A stretch of 64,000 bases of DNA from Pycnopodia helianthoides (taxonomy: Eukaryota; Echinodermata; Asteroidea; Forcipulatida; Asteriidae). Made by a program: the position numbers and the translations under genes. The stretch is taken from assembly GCA_032158295.1 (NCBI GenBank), contig CM063244.1, positions 8,698,055 to 8,762,054 on the forward strand, written 5' to 3'. The notes beneath the pieces were generated by a model. The model saw only the letters and a program-made list of their open reading frames with translations. It made no database searches and had not been told where the DNA came from. Every line of letters starts with the position of its first letter. Positions within the stretch are counted from its first letter, which is position 1. Below, one piece after another: positions 9,498 through 21,660 of the stretch.

Positions 9498-9650
9498 AGA
9501 CACCGACTCAAGCTGCTAAGCAAAAACTATAGCAGGGAGCCAGTCACAAGAAATGTTGCTTTCCATGGGCTTTTGGCTGGTAACCTGATGCACTGTTACA
9601 CAGTGCTTAGCAGAGATGTTCATGGTTTCTTCAAACCAGCTTTAATAGGA
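9498..9650. repeat. Dispersed repeat family H copy
   Basis: It contains CAAGCTGCTAAGCA and GGCTTTTGGCTGGTAACCTG. The same motifs recur at 21179-21660, 30712-30885, 48358-48545 and the right edge of the window (63926). Confidence 0.55.
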
Positions 9651-10171
9651 TCACCACCATGCGGGAATGGTGACCAAAATGCAATGCACTCTTCATACCT
9701 GTAGCTCCGAGGAAGTTTGTACAAAAAAATACAACATTGCACTCTCTCGCTTCAGAAATCCTTTCAAAACAGCAATCCTGCAAAACCTGCAGACGTTTGT
9801 ATTAAGTCACCTGTAGCACATACGGATCAGGGTAGGGTATCCAAGCCTACGGGAAACTCAACCTTACGGTAGGTCCTGGAATACAGACATCCGTTTGTTG
9901 ATAAATATAACTCCAAAAAGGAAACAAGTGAATAACGACCGCTCTGTTTCTTGACATATGACCAACATTTTGTTCAACACTGTATCAGTTCATATTTACA
10001 ATAAAGTATTGCCAGTCCTCCAGACCAATTACAGGCGGTAAAGTTTGTCCGATTCCTGTCCGTTGCCAACCAGTGCATTTTCATCTGTTCCCAGTTAGGG
10101 CAATGTCTTTCTAACATCAATCACACACAGACAGTCCACTTTTTACTAATGACCTTGGCATATGTGTGTGA

Positions 10172-10190
10172 ACACACACACACACACACA
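10172..10190. repeat. (CA)n microsatellite
   Basis: Nine to ten AC units, preceded by a TATGTGTGTG tract so that the site can fold on itself. Confidence 0.9.
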
Positions 10191-10324
10191 AAAGTCATTG
10201 GTGACAATGTAAATATTGTGCCTTCTGGTGTCCTACCAGTTTTCAAATCAATGTCAACTGAAGCCAGGCATGAAAGTTAGATTTATAATTGTCATCGTAT
10301 GCAGCACTTTGAATAAAAAAATCT

Positions 10325-10560
10325 TTGCATATTCATTGCACATTTAGTACGGCAGCGGGTAGGTGATGGGATTGTGCCTTTGATGATGCAAGCATGGAAT
10401 CTGGCACACAGTCGGAGTATGTCATAAGAAAGATGATACTGGGCTTTAAGGCTAATCGCAGATTCGTGCAAAGGCAGCCATTTTGAAAAGTTTGAAAATT
10501 ACTAATTATTCCACCCATTTTTTTTCAAAGATTCAAATCTGCAGTGGCCCTTTAGCCAAA
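10325..10560. repeat. Dispersed repeat family P
   Basis: It shares ATACAAGCATGGAAT-like, CACAGTC(G/A)GAGTA and GGCAGCCATTTTGAAAA with 28580-28860. The ORFs here are accidental. Confidence 0.6.
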
Positions 10561-11299
10561 TATCCGTCTCATGACATACTCTAACTGTGTGGCAAATTCC
10601 ATGCTTGTAAAATCGTCAAAAGCATAATTCCCCCAAACATTTCCCCCTCTCTGTCCCACTAATTCAGTTTTTCCTCTGTAAATTCATGCTACCACGCTGT
10701 GAAAGAACAGCGAGCATGTAACTATAATTTGTAACTGTAATATCACTACACTGTAATATCAACCATTGCGTACAGTACATGTAGTCCAAACGCAATCGCC
10801 AGGATTTTCACTTCAAATATTTAGTCGTTGACGAAGCTGGCAGTCTGAAGTATTCATTAAGTACCTGTGGCAACTGCATTTTTTATATACTTTACAGACA
10901 CTGCCCAAATCTGGAGAAACCAAAGACTTGAATTTGATAATTTAAGGACTCTGATGTTGGTGAATAAACTCAAATTTTTTAATTCTACTTGTTCTGCATG
11001 TAAATGTCACACACTCTTCATTATAAACGGGAAATCATTTTGACTAATCCGCAGCTGTTTTTAAACTGGCATTTGGCCTCGAGGGGCACTGAACACAGCA
11101 GAGCATTGAAAACAAAGGCGGCCTAGCACTAGCAGTAGTAGAAAATATTTTTGGGAAAAAATATGACATTTCGGGGCTATTCAAGTCGAAATGAACATGA
11201 TGAATACACAATGTGACAAAGGAAGTCAGTCCGCAGTTCAAGCAATTTCAAACTAAGGATTCTCCTTTCTTGCATCCCTCGAGTGTCGGCGTTGACATT

Positions 11300-11375
11300 A
11301 TGACCGTCTCCCAGTGCGACCGGCCTCCCAATGCAACCGTCCTCCCAGTGCGACCGTCCTCCCAGTGCGAACGTC
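11300..11375. repeat. 18-bp GC-rich minisatellite
   Basis: About four units of the form CGACCGTCCTCCCAGTG, with variants (ACCGGCCTCCCAATGCA). The unit is a multiple of three, which explains the overlapping ORFs on both strands. Confidence 0.85.
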
Positions 11376-12109
11376 ACGTAGAGTCAAGCCCGGAGGTGCG
11401 AGACAGGCGCACACTATCGGCCCGAAAGAGGAAAAGGTTATGGATCCACACACGCGAACATTGACAACAACAATAGCCGACGAAGAAGGCGCCAGTGTTT
11501 TTTACATTTCCCTTTCCTTTTTTGCAGATAACAAAAAAAAATATAAAAAAATGCAAAGAATGCCCGAGGACAAGAAAAAAAAACGGACTGGCTTTTGATA
11601 TTCTATCTAATATTTAAACCACAGGCTCCCAGTTCATGGTGCTACATCATAGATTCAAGTTACATCGTACATTGCAACCTACATACAAGGGTATCGCCAC
11701 ACACAAATTTGTAACGCGAGATGACAAGCAATAACACCATTTTATTCCGAGTAATCTCAGATATATATCTAAAGTACTGCTATGAATTTTTTATTTTTCC
11801 AGCATAAGTACGCTCAAAACCCCTCTAGGGTAACTAATCTTCTGTATACTGTTTGAGCATGAAACCGTTTTTTTTCTTTTTTTCTTTCTGGTTGGATGGA
11901 AGAAAGTGTGAGTCATACATACTATGTTTACAGCAGGGTCAACACCTTACTACACAGACCACCTGTGACTGAGACTACAGACTCTCAGCTCTTGTTTTTG
12001 TAATCTCGGCCACATCGATCAGTCTCCTTCTCATCAGTCTCTCCTCCGCTCTTCACAAGAAGAACAAAAAACTGAAGACTCAATCCTCAAAGTGGACTCT
12101 TAATATGCT

Positions 12110-12490
12110 TAAAGGTGCTGCATACGTTTGGTAATTGGCACCTACTGATTGTGTTAATCCTATTTAAATGTAGGTACATACAATAAAACTAACCTGTGAA
12201 AATTTCACTTCAAAAGGTGGTCGCGTTTTTTGAGTTATCACTGAAAAACCGGAGCAAATATTTCCACGCAGGAAGAATATTCCCCATAGGAATACACAGT
12301 CTTAGAAGCGTTTCTGACAGAAACGCTTCTCAGATTCAAATTTTAGGGAATAAAAAGTGATATATCTTCCATAACCGTAGTACTCTCAAAATTCATTCTT
12401 CTACCCAAAGCTGCTGCCCTCCTTACCAAGTAAGTTTTTATTGCCATTAATTTTCAGAGTCATTACCAAACGTGTACTGTGCCTTTAAAG
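12110..12490 (+). mobile_element. MITE family B (relative of family A)
   Basis: It opens TTAAAGGTGCTGCATACGTT and closes CCAAACGTGTACTGTGCCTT plus TAAAGG. An internal hairpin AGAAGCGTTTCTGACAGAAA...GCGTTTCT is visible. A truncated copy is at 20436-20767. Confidence 0.75.
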
Positions 12491-12520
12491 GTCTAATAAC
12501 ATCAGTGGGTTTGTGGAAGA

Positions 12521-12552
12521 GTACATGTACATGTACATGTACATGTACATGT
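12521..12552. repeat. (GTACAT)n microsatellite
   Basis: Five copies of the 6-bp unit, partly self-complementary (GTAC, ATGTACAT). Confidence 0.95.
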
Positions 12553-12629
12553 TCATTCTCTCTAGTTCTCAAGAATTCAAACAGACACAAACCACACAAC
12601 CAACTGGTGAACCTCCACCAAGTTGACAC

Positions 12630-12785
12630 ATTCTAATGATAATATTTGGTCCTTGGAAAAAAATTGGAAAAGTTTATCAAGTACAAGGGCTGACCTACAT
12701 ACAACACTTCTCAGGCTAGTTAATCACAATTTTTCTGATTTGTTTTTAAAGGCAAAACAAAATCGAAAGTCAGACTAAAGTATCA
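12630..12785. repeat. Dispersed repeat family Q
   Basis: Homologous to 8855-9070 in the same order of blocks (ATATTTGGTCCTTGG, GTACAAGGGCTGACC, AGTCAGACTAAAGT). Confidence 0.6.
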
Positions 12786-12789
12786 AGAA

Positions 12790-15550
12790 TAGTATGACTG
12801 TCGATGACAACAACGGAGAGAGGTTTCCGTTTTGTCAGGTATTTTGTGCATAAACCGTTCATTGTCGAGGCAGTATTAATTTTCAATAACTAGTGAGCTT
12901 TAAAACTGAAACCACGCCCCCCCCCCCATTGATTACCAATCAGTACTTCACCTTTCACCATGACGACACTGTCGCCTCCTTCAAAAAGAACTAGTCAGCT
13001 TTAAAACTGAAGCTACTGACTCCCCCACCCCTGCCCCTATGATCACCAATCTCTACTTTGTTTGCATGTTGGCTACACTGTTAATTCTTCCTACGACAAG
13101 ACAAACAAATCATGACTGAACCCTTCAAGTGCCTTCTTAAGACTCTGCGGTGATGTTTTCTTCAGCAGGCAGATGGAAACTTTTTCAATGTCGGCGGGGG
13201 AAAAGAAAGAAAAGTAAACAGCAGGAAAACATACACTGAAGTCTCCGAGTAAACACTCAGCATGATTGGAATTGTGAGCCAAGTTGAGAACAGGGAACCA
13301 GTCTGTTAATATTGAAATACATGAGAGTGGCTTATCAGGCAAAAAAAATATATATATACAGTCCCCGCCCCACGGAGAGAAAGCCCTCGTTGTCGAGTAA
13401 TTGAAAGATCTCCTGGGCTGCGCGGCCACGCACAGCATCGTGGGTGTGAGTGCAATCACATGTAAAGAATGCCTGGACTGGTAGATGACTCATCCTGTGT
13501 ATTGTCAATGGAAATGACTTTCGGCCGACCGAATTCGAGCCTCCACCTTTGGCAGAGATTTTATCCAAACATTGGATATTTTTTTTTGGTCTTCTTTATA
13601 TTATTATTATCTGTTGAAAACCAGAATGGAAACATCAACTATAATTTAATTATCATCTCAGGAAATGAAGACATATTGCTTGATTATAACATGCATGGCT
13701 AGCAAATGCCACTGCACTAAAGTAATAAATGAGACATGCATTAGGTACGTTCATGGAGTAACGTCATTTTTTGTGTGATACATCAGAGCAAAATTATTTA
13801 TGACATTAATATTACTTATGCATGAACTTCGTACAAGTGCATCTTTTAACATGATTTAATGGCCCCTACTTTCAAGCCCAGGCATGATTTCAAGGTTATA
13901 AAGAGAAAAAAAAAGCCCTCAAATCAAATAACAACAATTTGAAATCTCGATTTTACTTCTACTTCTACGTTTTACCCAGCAAATGTCCATAAATCCAGGG
14001 GCCGCAGCACACAGCTGCCTAGTTCTATACAGTGCACATTATATACAAATACAAGATGCAAGTAAAAAGGGTATCTAGAGAGTAACCAGGGGTGAGAGTC
14101 AATCCCAACACAAATGTCTCAAATTTAGGATCTAAATTTTAGGAGGTACGTTTGAATCATAGAGCAAGGGTTGAATGGATGGTATTTACAACTTTTGACA
14201 GCCCCTGGAGCTAGAGATTTCTGAGGAGCTCCTTGGAAACAGTATCCTCGACACTAGAGAAGTAGATCAGAGAGCAGGATTTCTCTATATATGGAGACAA
14301 TTAACGGCCAATTGTTGTCACGATCTGCCAAGATTTCTACTTCACACCCCAACATTATGTGTATTGCTGTCTGCATTGCCAACCACATGATCTAAATCTA
14401 CATTTTTCAACAAACCACCTCACCCCCCCCCCCCCCCCACAAACCACTGATCCCAAAGCCATTCTCCATCCTAAGAATTTCATGTTTGCATAATCCTGAG
14501 CCAGGAGTAGTTCATCAACCCACAAGAGTGGAGGTGAATTTCAAGAGGTGGGTTTTGGTCATGGTTTTTGGTCTTACCATCACAAGATCTCTTATTAATG
14601 TCTTGGGGTCTGGGTTATGTCTCACTCCCTGGGAATGCCTAGGATTAAGGATCTGCGATTGCAAACCTGTGGGTGAGTAAACAAGGTCAGAGATGGTCAG
14701 AGTGGAGGAATGATGATTCATAGGACAGGGAAACTGATACCACCATCATGTTGTACATCAACACTGGAAACTCAGCACTGGGATATTTGATTACTCCAAG
14801 GGACGAAAGCGACATCTGAAACCCTTCCTAGTCTTGGTTCTGGTCCTTGCTCCATGGTAACATTTACCCATCAAGCTGGCCAACTATTTCAAACCATCCA
14901 ACTGTATGGTTTGTACACGTAATGGTAAGCTTGGGCAGTTACTCTGTACTTTCCTTCCCCCATGGTATCACCGAGTAGTCAGGGTATCTGTTCAACACCG
15001 AGAGGACTGCCGTTTTAGAAATACCGACATGCTCGGTTTTCAATTTCAATACTGCGACAGGAAAAAAAACTTTAAAAAACGTGACTGCATACACGTGATG
15101 TAGCCTGGTTATACCAAATACCGCGTTATTCTGGCAACGGTATACCATGGATCCCAAAATCAAAAGCCACCCGAGCTAAGTGTATGTAGCACGACCGACC
15201 GTGCACAGAACCAACAACACCTACATGTACATGTATGTATATCTCAGCTTCCCTTATTATTAAAGCACCTTTAATAACCCCTACTTGACACTGTTCAGTA
15301 CAATCCAATGAACTTGACACCAGCCAAGGCCATGCTGTGGTTGGTTGAATATTTCCATACACAAAACCGAGAGAACGTTCCTTTTGAAGTAAACAAAATC
15401 CCCAAATAACTTTGTTTTCTTTCTTTTTTTTTTACAATAACACTACGCAGACATTTGTTAAAGGTCCTGTGCTGTGCTGTAACTCCCCAAAACACAATCT
15501 TGTAATCTATTTTTGAACTCTCCTTTCACGGCTATATATATTACCCTTTA
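12790..15550. other. Intronic stretch, nothing recognised
   Basis: Read on both strands; it holds only short unsupported ORFs, C runs at about 12905 and 14423 and a short TACATG tract at about 15225. No repeat copy or exon was recognised. Confidence 0.5.
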
Positions 15551-15556
15551 AAAAAT

Positions 15557-15670
15557 TAGACCCCTTGCATAAGACGTCAAAAGCTCACAGAGCGCCCTCA
15601 CCGAGGTCAAACGAAGACCAATCATTGGCTGAGAGTTGTGCGTGGCGCATACAGACATGCGCAAGGTGGT
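15557..15670 (-). mobile_element. MITE family G, reverse orientation
   Basis: It starts TTAGACCCCTTGCATAAG and then runs through GAGCGCCCTCACCGAGGTCA and ATTGGCTGAGAGTTGTGCG. This is the reverse complement of the block order at 48153. Confidence 0.75.
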
Positions 15671-16537
15671 CTCTACTCTCTACGGGTTTCTGCTATAAGA
15701 AATGTCCATGGCAAAGAAAGCAGTGACTTTTGGTTTGAGAATTTGTGGCCAGGGCAAAATAAAAATAAAAATCTAAGTTCAAATAAAACTCAGAAATTTC
15801 TCATGATTTTGACGGACATAAATATAAATTATGATTTACAGAATGTTGGGACAACATTTCAACAAGGCCGACAAACCCAAACAGGCGTCTACAGTCGCAG
15901 GAAGCAAATATGTTTTGTCAAACCAGACTACACATGTGTACAATAAAGTCACACACCATCACTCTTTTTAGAATCAACGCAACTCAAAACAGACAACACG
16001 ATGGTGCTATCACAAACCTCAGACTCTTGAGATTATTTTGTGCATTCTCAATGTAAAAGTTTCAAGTCATACTGTTGTAGACTTTTTGTCAAGCCAAAAT
16101 ATATCGACGCGATCTTTTATTTGGGGGGGGGGCAGTGTGAGTTACCTCCTCCTTTGTGTCAACGGGGAAAAAAAACCTGCAAAATCACTTCTGCTTAATT
16201 CCACAAGTGAAAAAAGTCATAAGCTAACAAGTACATGTACTGACCCGGAACCTACAGAAAAAACCATTTGCATAGATCACGAAATGAGATTGTGTGGTTG
16301 CCTATTCACCGATGATAACCGCCCAATAAAAATATTCAGGAGCTGCAGGCAAAGGGTGCCAACAAAAACATCATTTATTTTGGGACAATCTGTTTAACCA
16401 ACTGGAATGACCTGTGACAGTGTCGTAGCCTGCGACTACTGGAAGACATTCTGCAGTGTATAGTGAAGTTGTCACCAACTGCATCATTAAAGGGAAAGTG
16501 GAGTTCCAAATTGGTATGTACCAGAATGGGACGTTGT

Positions 16538-16961
16538 TGTGGCCGAGCAGTCTAGGGCCTCAGACTCAAGGTCTGAAAGTTCTGACTGGGGCTGTGAATC
16601 CTAGCCTGCAGCCGATTTCACAAAACTTAACGCAACTATACATAAGTCCAGTGGTACAAGATTTCTAATGTTACAAGAGGTGCAAAACTTGCGCAATAAA
16701 TGTTGCGCTAGTGGACTTGCACTAGTGGACTTACGCAGTTGCGTAAAGTTTCGTGAAAATCGGCTGCTGGTCAGTCATGACACCCATGTCCTTGAGCAAG
16801 GCACTTTTTTAACATAATTGCCTCTCTACACCCAGGAGTACAAATGGGTATTGGCAAGAGCAGGTGAGTCACCTGCGATAGCCTTGCATCCTGATCAGGG
16901 AGATTAGAAATATTCTCAGTCGTTTAATCCGGTGCGCTACATGTAGACCACTCGGCCGCTT
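16538..16961 (+). mobile_element. tRNA-derived SINE (S1) split by a MITE
   Basis: It starts with the A-box-like TGTGGCCGAGCAGTCTAGGG. The 5' part ends near 16611, and the body resumes at about 16769 with ATGTCCTTGAGCAAGGCACT and ACCCAGGAGTACAAATGGGT. The 160 bp between are the MITE at 16609-16768. Confidence 0.75.
16609..16768. mobile_element. MITE with CAGCCGATTTCAC inverted ends, nested in a SINE
   Basis: The ends CAGCCGATTTCACAAAACTT and AAGTTTCGTGAAAATCGGCTG (first 20: AAGTTTCGTGAAAATCGGCT) are inverted repeats of about 20 bp with few mismatches. Inner pairs (AACGCAACT / AGTTGCGT) extend the fold. Confidence 0.8.
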
Positions 16962-17724
16962 GGTCATGACTCGCTGTACAAGAGGGGAAGACTGTGTTAG
17001 AGTATGGGGATATTTGGAGAAATTCCCCCTGCTGCACAGGGGGCATTGATACTAAAATCTGACAATCTTAATGGAAGAAAAATTCACCGGTTAGTTCCAG
17101 AGTGTATGAGAATAAACTGCTTTGAAAAAAAGAAAGATAAAGCCATCTTAAAGGCCAAAGGTGTTTCCAAACTGACGCAGTTGAAGAAAAAAAACAAGTT
17201 CAATGGAGCATTACTAATCCTAATGGTTGAGTCGGACTTACGATGTTTTCCTGTTCTAGAGAAGACAGACGTAAAACCCCTCCTCAAAAAAATCTTACAT
17301 GTTCCGGAAGAAAATACACTAATCAGTCAACCAAGGACAAAAATGCCATCATAAAAAAGCTCAAAGTTGTTTGTATTCCTGAAGAAAACGAGCACTCGGT
17401 GTTACTTGTATATAAAATTTGACAGGTCAGTTTTATGATGCAATTAATGAGAAGTTATCGATGCAATAACTCTACCTTCCCATACACAGTCCTCTGTATC
17501 CAATTGCCTAAGTAAAGAATTCCAAAGGACTGGGGCCCGCCAGGCATTCCAATCTTATCTCAGTCAAAATAATTTGGTGTGGAGGATATCATTATTTACT
17601 ATTGTATGTTTCCTGGTAATGAAACCAAGGATGCCTCATAAGTGAACTTTATGACTGTAGCTTGCACAAGCCTGAGGAAACCTGTAAACAAGGGTGCATG
17701 CTATGTGAACCAGAAACACCAGGG

Positions 17725-17955
17725 TTAACCCCTACTCTTCCGCGATAAGTGTTCTGGGTTCTTAAACGTGCAACCACTCCTACTACATGTGACATTAATG
17801 TCCCATCCAAAGGACAACGCAGCTATGGTAAAAGTACAAATGTATCTTGCTCAAGGACACAACAAGTGCCACTACCGGGACTCGAACCCACACTCTGCTG
17901 ATCAGAAACGCCAGAGCTTGATGAGTCTGGTGCTCTTCTTAGCTGCTCGGCCAAG
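17725..17955 (-). mobile_element. tRNA-derived SINE (S1)
   Basis: Minus strand: A box CTTGGCCGAGCAGC, then B-box-like GGGTTCGAGTCCCGGTAGTG, then TTGTGTCCTTGAGCAAGAT. The tail has GAACACTTATCGCGGAAGAG. Confidence 0.8.
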
Positions 17956-18638
17956 ACATGCAAATTAACACAGGAGAAGAGGATATGAGAGAGGATCGAG
18001 ACCACATGCTAGCAAAAAAATACCTAGTCTGTAAGGCGTTTCCCTGAGTAATGACAAGACCACACGGAAACATCAAGTGATAGTGAAAGGCTATTAGTAT
18101 TAATGTTGGAGTTGTTTTTCCATTAAACTCCTGTCATGTTTGTTCGTACAATGCACTACTTCAATGTGTGATTGCAATAGCAGAGATCCTCCTCTGGACT
18201 TCAGGAAGTCATCCTGCCTGGAATTCAGATTTGTCTGAAACCCTGAATCTCACGTCCCATCATCCAAGACTTTAAAAATCATTAGCTTTAAACATTTATA
18301 TTTGAATCCTATTTCAGGGGTGATGCATCATCGTTGGGGAGAAAGTACGCCCCTTCCAAAAATTTTGCAGTTTCCTAGAATGTTTTTTTAATCTCCAAGA
18401 AAGCAGCATCTGGTTTAGTAGGTGAAGATCATAAAATGTTGTCTGTTGTCAGTTGTCTGGGCCAAGGTGGTCTTCAAAGGGCGAAGTCAAACACGATTGT
18501 TTCACAAGTGATAGCATTCCTGACAGAAATACTTCTCAAAATGATTGGTACAAACATGAAGGGAGGAAATCAGAGTTCTGATCGAAAATTTTAACAGTTT
18601 ATTTTCTTGAAAACAACAATATCAGTCATATCATTCTC

Positions 18639-18672
18639 CTGAAGACGAGCAGAGTATACTGTTCGAAACGTC
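18639..18672 (+). ncRNA. Hammerhead-ribozyme-like motif
   Basis: It has CTGAAGA, then the self-pairing arms GAGCAG / CTGTTC around a 6-nt loop, then GAAACGTC. This resembles the CUGANGA - helix II - GAAA core of hammerhead ribozymes, which occur in Penelope-like retroelements (family knowledge). The base after CUGAAGA is unpaired C, not the usual closing G-C pair, so activity is doubtful. Related motifs are at 46601-46634 and 46699-46732. Confidence 0.35.
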
Positions 18673-18953
18673 GAGACCACACCAGCACTTTTCAGAGCCA
18701 ACACTCCCACAAAAGAGATTTACACATGGTTGTACCCCGCAAGTTTACTATCTATTTATAGTTTCTTATTATTAACATCAGACATGCAACTGCAGTCTGT
18801 CACCCCGCCCGCCCCCCCCCCCCCCCCGCCCGAAGAAGAGAGGAAAGTGCCAGGCACAGCACAACTTTAAATACAGCTGAGAAACCGAAGTTGAGGGAAT
18901 AAGCGGATCAACTGAAAAGTTGCATTCCAGTCTGAGCACGACAACATTCATTC

Positions 18954-19404
18954 TTAAAGACTGTGGATACTTTTGGTAATTACTGCCAAAACACATTGCC
19001 ATAAAAAAAAACTGACTTAACTAGGAGCACCTGAGAGCTGCTGCTAGTATCAAACACTGTGAGAAACGACTCCCTCTGAAGTAATGCAGTTTTCAAGAAA
19101 GAGGTAATTTCTCACCAAAATATTTGAATCTGAGAAAGGCTTCAGGCATGGAGCCTTTCTCAGGCAAATGAAAGCACACAATTCTATGCAACAAAGGTGT
19201 TTTTTTTTTTTTTTTCATTCATTACAACACTTATTTCCAAATTCCTCAATCAATAACAAATACAACGTAAGCAAAGTGATACGATAATTTTAGGAATTGG
19301 GGGCACAGCTTTCATTATTTTCTTGCAACTTCGATGACCAATTGAGACCAATTGACGCCACACTACTAGTCTTTGACGATTACCAAAAGTATATCCTGCC
19401 TTTA
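18954..19404 (-). mobile_element. MITE family A, reverse, with internal insertion
   Basis: It runs from AAAGACTGTGGATACTTTTG to AAAGTATATCCTGCCTTTAA. The family blocks CTGAGAAAGGCTTCAGGCAT and CTTGCAACTTCGATGACCAA are present. About 90 bp between 19200 and 19310, starting with a T16 run, is extra. Confidence 0.75.
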
Positions 19405-19597
19405 ACGGATTGAACACATTCCCATAACACTGTTAAGTCCATCAAAATGCTTCGTGGAGCTGCTCGTGATTCTGAGAGAGCATCCAATAGGTTTCTATAA
19501 ATATTTGTTTTATTGACTTGACACCTCGGATTTGAAACCTTGCATGGCAAGAAAGCAATCCAGAAACTGAGGTTTTTCCATTTCCATTCAGTATGCT

Positions 19598-19948
19598 CTA
19601 ATAATAATAATAACTAGTTCTTATATAGCGCATTTCACAATAACGTATCAATGCGCTTTACATTAGTGCCCTGGTCATTGGGCCAATAAGCATTCCTGTA
19701 ATCTTTCTCAGCTCCCTGGGGAGTATACAGCCCTGGGCTGCCGTGGCGCTCCGAAGGCTTTTTCATACACAATATCAACCTCTACCCTCGCAGGTACCCA
19801 TTTATACCCCTGGGTGGAGAGGAGCAATTATAGTAGAGCATCTTGCTCAAGGACACAAGTGTCACGACTGGGATTCGAACCCACACCCCGATGACTCGGC
19901 CACCAGAACTTGAATCCGATGCTCTTAACCACTCGGCCACGACACCCT
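19598..19948 (-). mobile_element. tRNA-derived SINE (S1), longest copy
   Basis: The minus strand begins GTGTCGTGGCCGAGTGGTTA (A box), then CATCGGGGTGTGGGTTCGAA and TCCCAGTCGTG (B box), then the TGTCCTTGAGCAAGATG body. It ends with GCGCTATATAAGAAC and (ATT)n. This is the best reference copy for the family in the window. Confidence 0.85.
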
Positions 19949-20081
19949 ACATCGCTCTAATCATCTAGATACAAAAACTAACTGTACACTTATTTCTCAA
20001 AAAACCTGAAACATGGTTGCTTGAAATGCTTCACAGGCAAAGTGTACCTTTGGTTTTTGGAACTGTTCGATTGTTTTAATC

Positions 20082-20431
20082 CAGGGCTCGAATTTTACAC
20101 TGGACCGCTGGCCCGGGGCCAGTGATTTTAGCATCGGGCCAGTAAACTCATGTCCGGACAAGTCAAGCGGTCTTGTGTTTGTTTTCAAATGTTGACTTTC
20201 AGTCTGATAAATACAATTGTGTTGATTATCAAAGACTACTTACTCATAATATACAAATGAGATAAATCTTCTCTTAGTGCTTTTCCAAATTCAAACAGCT
20301 CAATTATTAACCCTTGTAGGCATTTTTTCTTCTCACTTCAATTCTTGTCTTGTACTCAAAAATCCGGTCCAGTAAATATTTTGAGCTACAAGCCCTGCGG
20401 TCTTGTGGGTTTTCCCCCCAAATTCTAGCCC
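20082..20431. mobile_element. MITE family J
   Basis: CAGGGCTCGAATTTTACACT at one end and CCAAATTCTAGCCCTG at the other. The interior GGCCAGTGATTTTAGCATCG is shared with 4926-5322. Confidence 0.8.
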
Positions 20432-20435
20432 TGTA

Positions 20436-20893
20436 ATCCTACATAAATGTAAATAATTATAAAAGAAAACTAACCTGTGAAAATTTCATTTCAAAAAATG
20501 GTAGCATTTTTGAGATGTTGCCAACAATCCGGAGTGGTTATCTCTACGCAGGAAGAATAATCCGTAATTGGAATTCACAATCTGATAAATGTTTCACGCA
20601 TGAATCGTTTCTCAGATTGAAATGTTTTTGAACCCCTCTCTTAAACCACATTCCTTTGAAGGGAATCGTTTCTCAAAATGTTACACATCAAATCAACAGC
20701 TGCAGTGCCTCTTACCGAGTAAGATTTTGTGGTCAGTCATTTTTGGAGTAATTACTGAAGGTATACTCATTTCAACCAACCATATTTCAAGGAAAGTTTC
20801 CCACCGTGACAATCTTTATACCATGTAAGTTATGTGTAAATCTGTGAGTATTTATATTTTCAATCTTACCAATGTTGTGCACACCCTTTAATA
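20436..20893 (+). mobile_element. Truncated family B copy fused to a family F 3' half
   Basis: 20436-20767 follows 12110-12490 (AACCTGTGAAAATTTCA, CGCAGGAAGAATA). From about 20772 the sequence switches to the 3' half of family F (CACCGTGACAATCTTTATAC ... CCAATGTTGTGCACACCCTT). Either one element inserted in another and lost parts, or the two recombined. Confidence 0.65.
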
Positions 20894-21178
20894 CGTCAAG
20901 ATTTTTTGTAATTTAAAGCAACTCTCAACAGTTCAAGGCAAGAAACGTCAGACCAAGTTCCTGATTTCTGTGGTCAATCTGACGTGAGTGACCGTGAAAT
21001 TGCCCGAATGACTTAACACAGGGTTCACGTCGGTTTTTTTTATGTGTTGTGAGTGAACAAGTTGCGTGCTTCGATTTTATTTTGTTCCACTTGGGATCGT
21101 CAGTCATCACCTTCATCAATGAAAACACTCCAAGCATAAGTAGTTCGCAGGATGACTGGTGCCAGTGAAAAAACCTTG

Positions 21179-21660
21179 ACCCGGGCCCGATTTCGCAGAG
21201 CTGCTTAAGCACAAAAACTAGCTAAGCACAACAAAAACTATGCTTACAAGAATAAGGTTACCAGCCAAAGAACTATGTCACACGCACAATCTTTGAATGG
21301 TATCCTACTGAGTTTTGCTTACAATATAGGGCTTAGTGCCAATTTTCATAGAACTACTTCAGCAGTCAATATTGCTTCCCATTTTTGTGCTAAGCAACAC
21401 AATAAGCAGGATACCAGCCACAAAAGGTACACAACATGGTATTTTGGCTGGTAACCTATTCTGGTAACCTTATTCTGGTGAGCAAAATTGTTCTATGCTG
21501 CTTAAGCAGAAAATTCACAAAACAATCAGGCTTTCCAGAACTAATGTAGGTTACCACCCAAAATGCCTAATCACATGTTCCGCTTGTGACTGGTTTCCTG
21601 CTAACTTTCGCTCAGCAGAGTTTGTTAAGCAAACGCTCAAGCAGCTCTATGACAGTTGGC
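21179..21660. repeat. Dispersed repeat family H, two copies
   Basis: Opens CCGGGCCCGATTTCGCAGAG. Two rounds of the blocks GCTTAAGCA, GGTTACCAGCC and CAGCAGAGTTTG are visible, roughly 21179-21345 and 21346-21660. They end with AGCAGCTCTATGACAGTTGG. Confidence 0.65.
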
